Origin: a bacterium
Lineage (GTDB): Bacteria; Babelota; Babeliae; Babelales; Babelaceae
DNA: 7,316 nt
Reading direction: 5' to 3'
Assembly (NCBI GenBank): GCA_021847535.1
Contig: JAJZMR010000037.1
Coordinates: 1-7,316 of the forward strand
Below are positions 6,632 to 7,316 of the stretch, piece after piece. A program made the position numbers and the translations under genes. A model generated the notes under the pieces. The model was not told where the DNA came from, searched no databases, and saw nothing but the letters and a program-made list of their open reading frames with translations. Position 1 is the stretch's first letter; every line of letters starts with the position of its first letter.

Positions 6632-7298
6632 ATCCAGTCCAGTCGAGAATTTTTTTACATGCAGCAAGCATCGGTGTCATAGAAAAAATGGTTACCGCCT
6701 TGATGCCATAACTGACGATAATTATTTGACTCATATCGTCTACTATACCAGATAAACCCAAGAGGGTAAAAAGTATCGTATCGATCAATTGAGTAAAAAG
6801 AACAACACCATAATTGCGCAGGATAAAATAAGCACCGTGAAATTTTTTTTGCAACCTATCATAAAGCCAGTATTCCAAACTTTGGACAATTATATAAGAA
6901 AAAAGTGAGGCAGCTAAAATACGGGGCATTGGTGCAAGGAGGGCGACCAAGTGTGGTTGTTGAGTGTCGGCTAATGCAGGAACATACTTGAGTTGCAGCC
7001 ATGAGATGATGGTATAAAACGTTACTGATATAAAGCTGATAAGGACAGCCTTACCAGCTTGTTTCGCGCCGCAGTATTCACGCAAAAGATTTATACCAAG
7101 CACTGCACCGATACCCAGCGCGTCACTGCTTGTTGCATGCAGACCAAAAAGAGTTATCTGCTTGGTGACAAAAAGATTCATCAGGACCACTTGCAGCGAT
7201 ATCAGTGCGGTCAGCGCTGCTGGGCTGAGAGCTAGGCAGAATATTGCACTTAATGATAAAAAAATGAGTGTTTTTAAAAAAATAAATTCATTGAACAC
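6618..7298 (-). CDS. yhhQ: Queuosine precursor transporter, YhhQ family (DUF165/Vut_1)
   Basis: This 226-residue, strongly hydrophobic inner-membrane protein has about six or seven helices (near residues 5-25, 27-49, 56-74, 84-103, 124-146, 165-185 and 190-212). Family landmarks are SSDALGIGAVLGINLLREYCG (57-77, with Asp59 and Glu74 in membrane-adjacent positions) and QLIDTILF (170-177, with Asp173). The family imports preQ0 or preQ1 and, in Chlamydia, queuine. The opening MFNEFIF and LFVTKQITLFG (42-52), and a loop containing PxPRI (124-127), resemble the chlamydial protein as I remember it. The start is GTG at 7298 with no strong ribosome binding site. The frame stays open to the window edge only 18 bp away, so an upstream start cannot be excluded. 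Its TGA overlaps the tgt ATG, which fits joint action with Tgt. Confidence 0.88.
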   Translation of the reverse strand: MFNEFIFLKTLIFLSLSAIFCLALSPAALTALISLQVVLMNLFVTKQITLFGLHATSSDALGIGAVLGINLLREYCGAKQAGKAVLISFISVTFYTIISWLQLKYVPALADTQQPHLVALLAPMPRILAASLFSYIIVQSLEYWLYDRLQKKFHGAYFILRNYGVVLFTQLIDTILFTLLGLSGIVDDMSQIIIVSYGIKAVTIFSMTPMLAACKKILDWTGYAPL

Positions 7299-7316
7299 TT
7301 TTATTCTATTACGAAA

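Noticed and set aside
6632..6667. TTG at 6667 as the tgt start, giving 386 residues
   Set aside because: The extra 12 residues lie wholly within yhhQ and do not match the usual Tgt opening. The ATG at 6631 gives the normal length and begins where the conserved part begins.

Overview
The window is almost entirely coding. It holds five complete or nearly complete genes on the minus strand and the 3' part of one gene on the plus strand. No rRNA, tRNA, CRISPR array, insertion sequence or long repeat was seen. The DNA is AT-rich, with many A/T homopolymer runs and tightly packed, overlapping genes. The organism is probably a Gram-negative, host-dependent bacterium: TamB and a pseudopilin imply two membranes, and the Tgt and YhhQ proteins look most like the chlamydial versions I remember. 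My best guess is Candidatus Dependentiae (TM6/Babeliae), with a member of the Chlamydiae as the alternative. This is an inference from protein character, not a database match.

Layout. Positions 1-953 (+) encode the C-terminal part of an alpha/beta-hydrolase-like protein with a long, cysteine-containing tail. Its last codons form the 5' arm, loop and 3' arm of a terminator-like hairpin, and a T-run follows. After a 26-bp convergent gap, everything else reads leftward. In transcription order from the right edge the genes are: a YhhQ-family queuosine-precursor transporter (7298-6618); tgt, the tRNA-guanine transglycosylase (6631-5507, overlapping yhhQ by 14 bp); a 94-bp AT-rich gap; a PilB/GspE assembly ATPase (5412-3703); a minor GspH/FimT-like pseudopilin (3702-3214, starting on the base after the pilB stop and in the same frame); and a short TamB-like protein (3232-980, overlapping the pseudopilin by 19 bp).

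How the genes work together. yhhQ and tgt form a translationally coupled import-and-insertion pair for the queuosine base. Pocket substitutions in Tgt (Gln to His, Cys to Leu, Val to Gly relative to the preQ1-type enzymes) suggest that it uses queuine taken from the host rather than self-made preQ1. This is the most interesting signal in the window. The pilB, pseudopilin and tamB genes form a second tightly coupled unit concerned with the cell envelope: a secretion or pilus motor, a minor pilin-like subunit, and a periplasm-spanning protein that serves the outer membrane. I see no clearly undescribed multi-gene defence or mobile system here.
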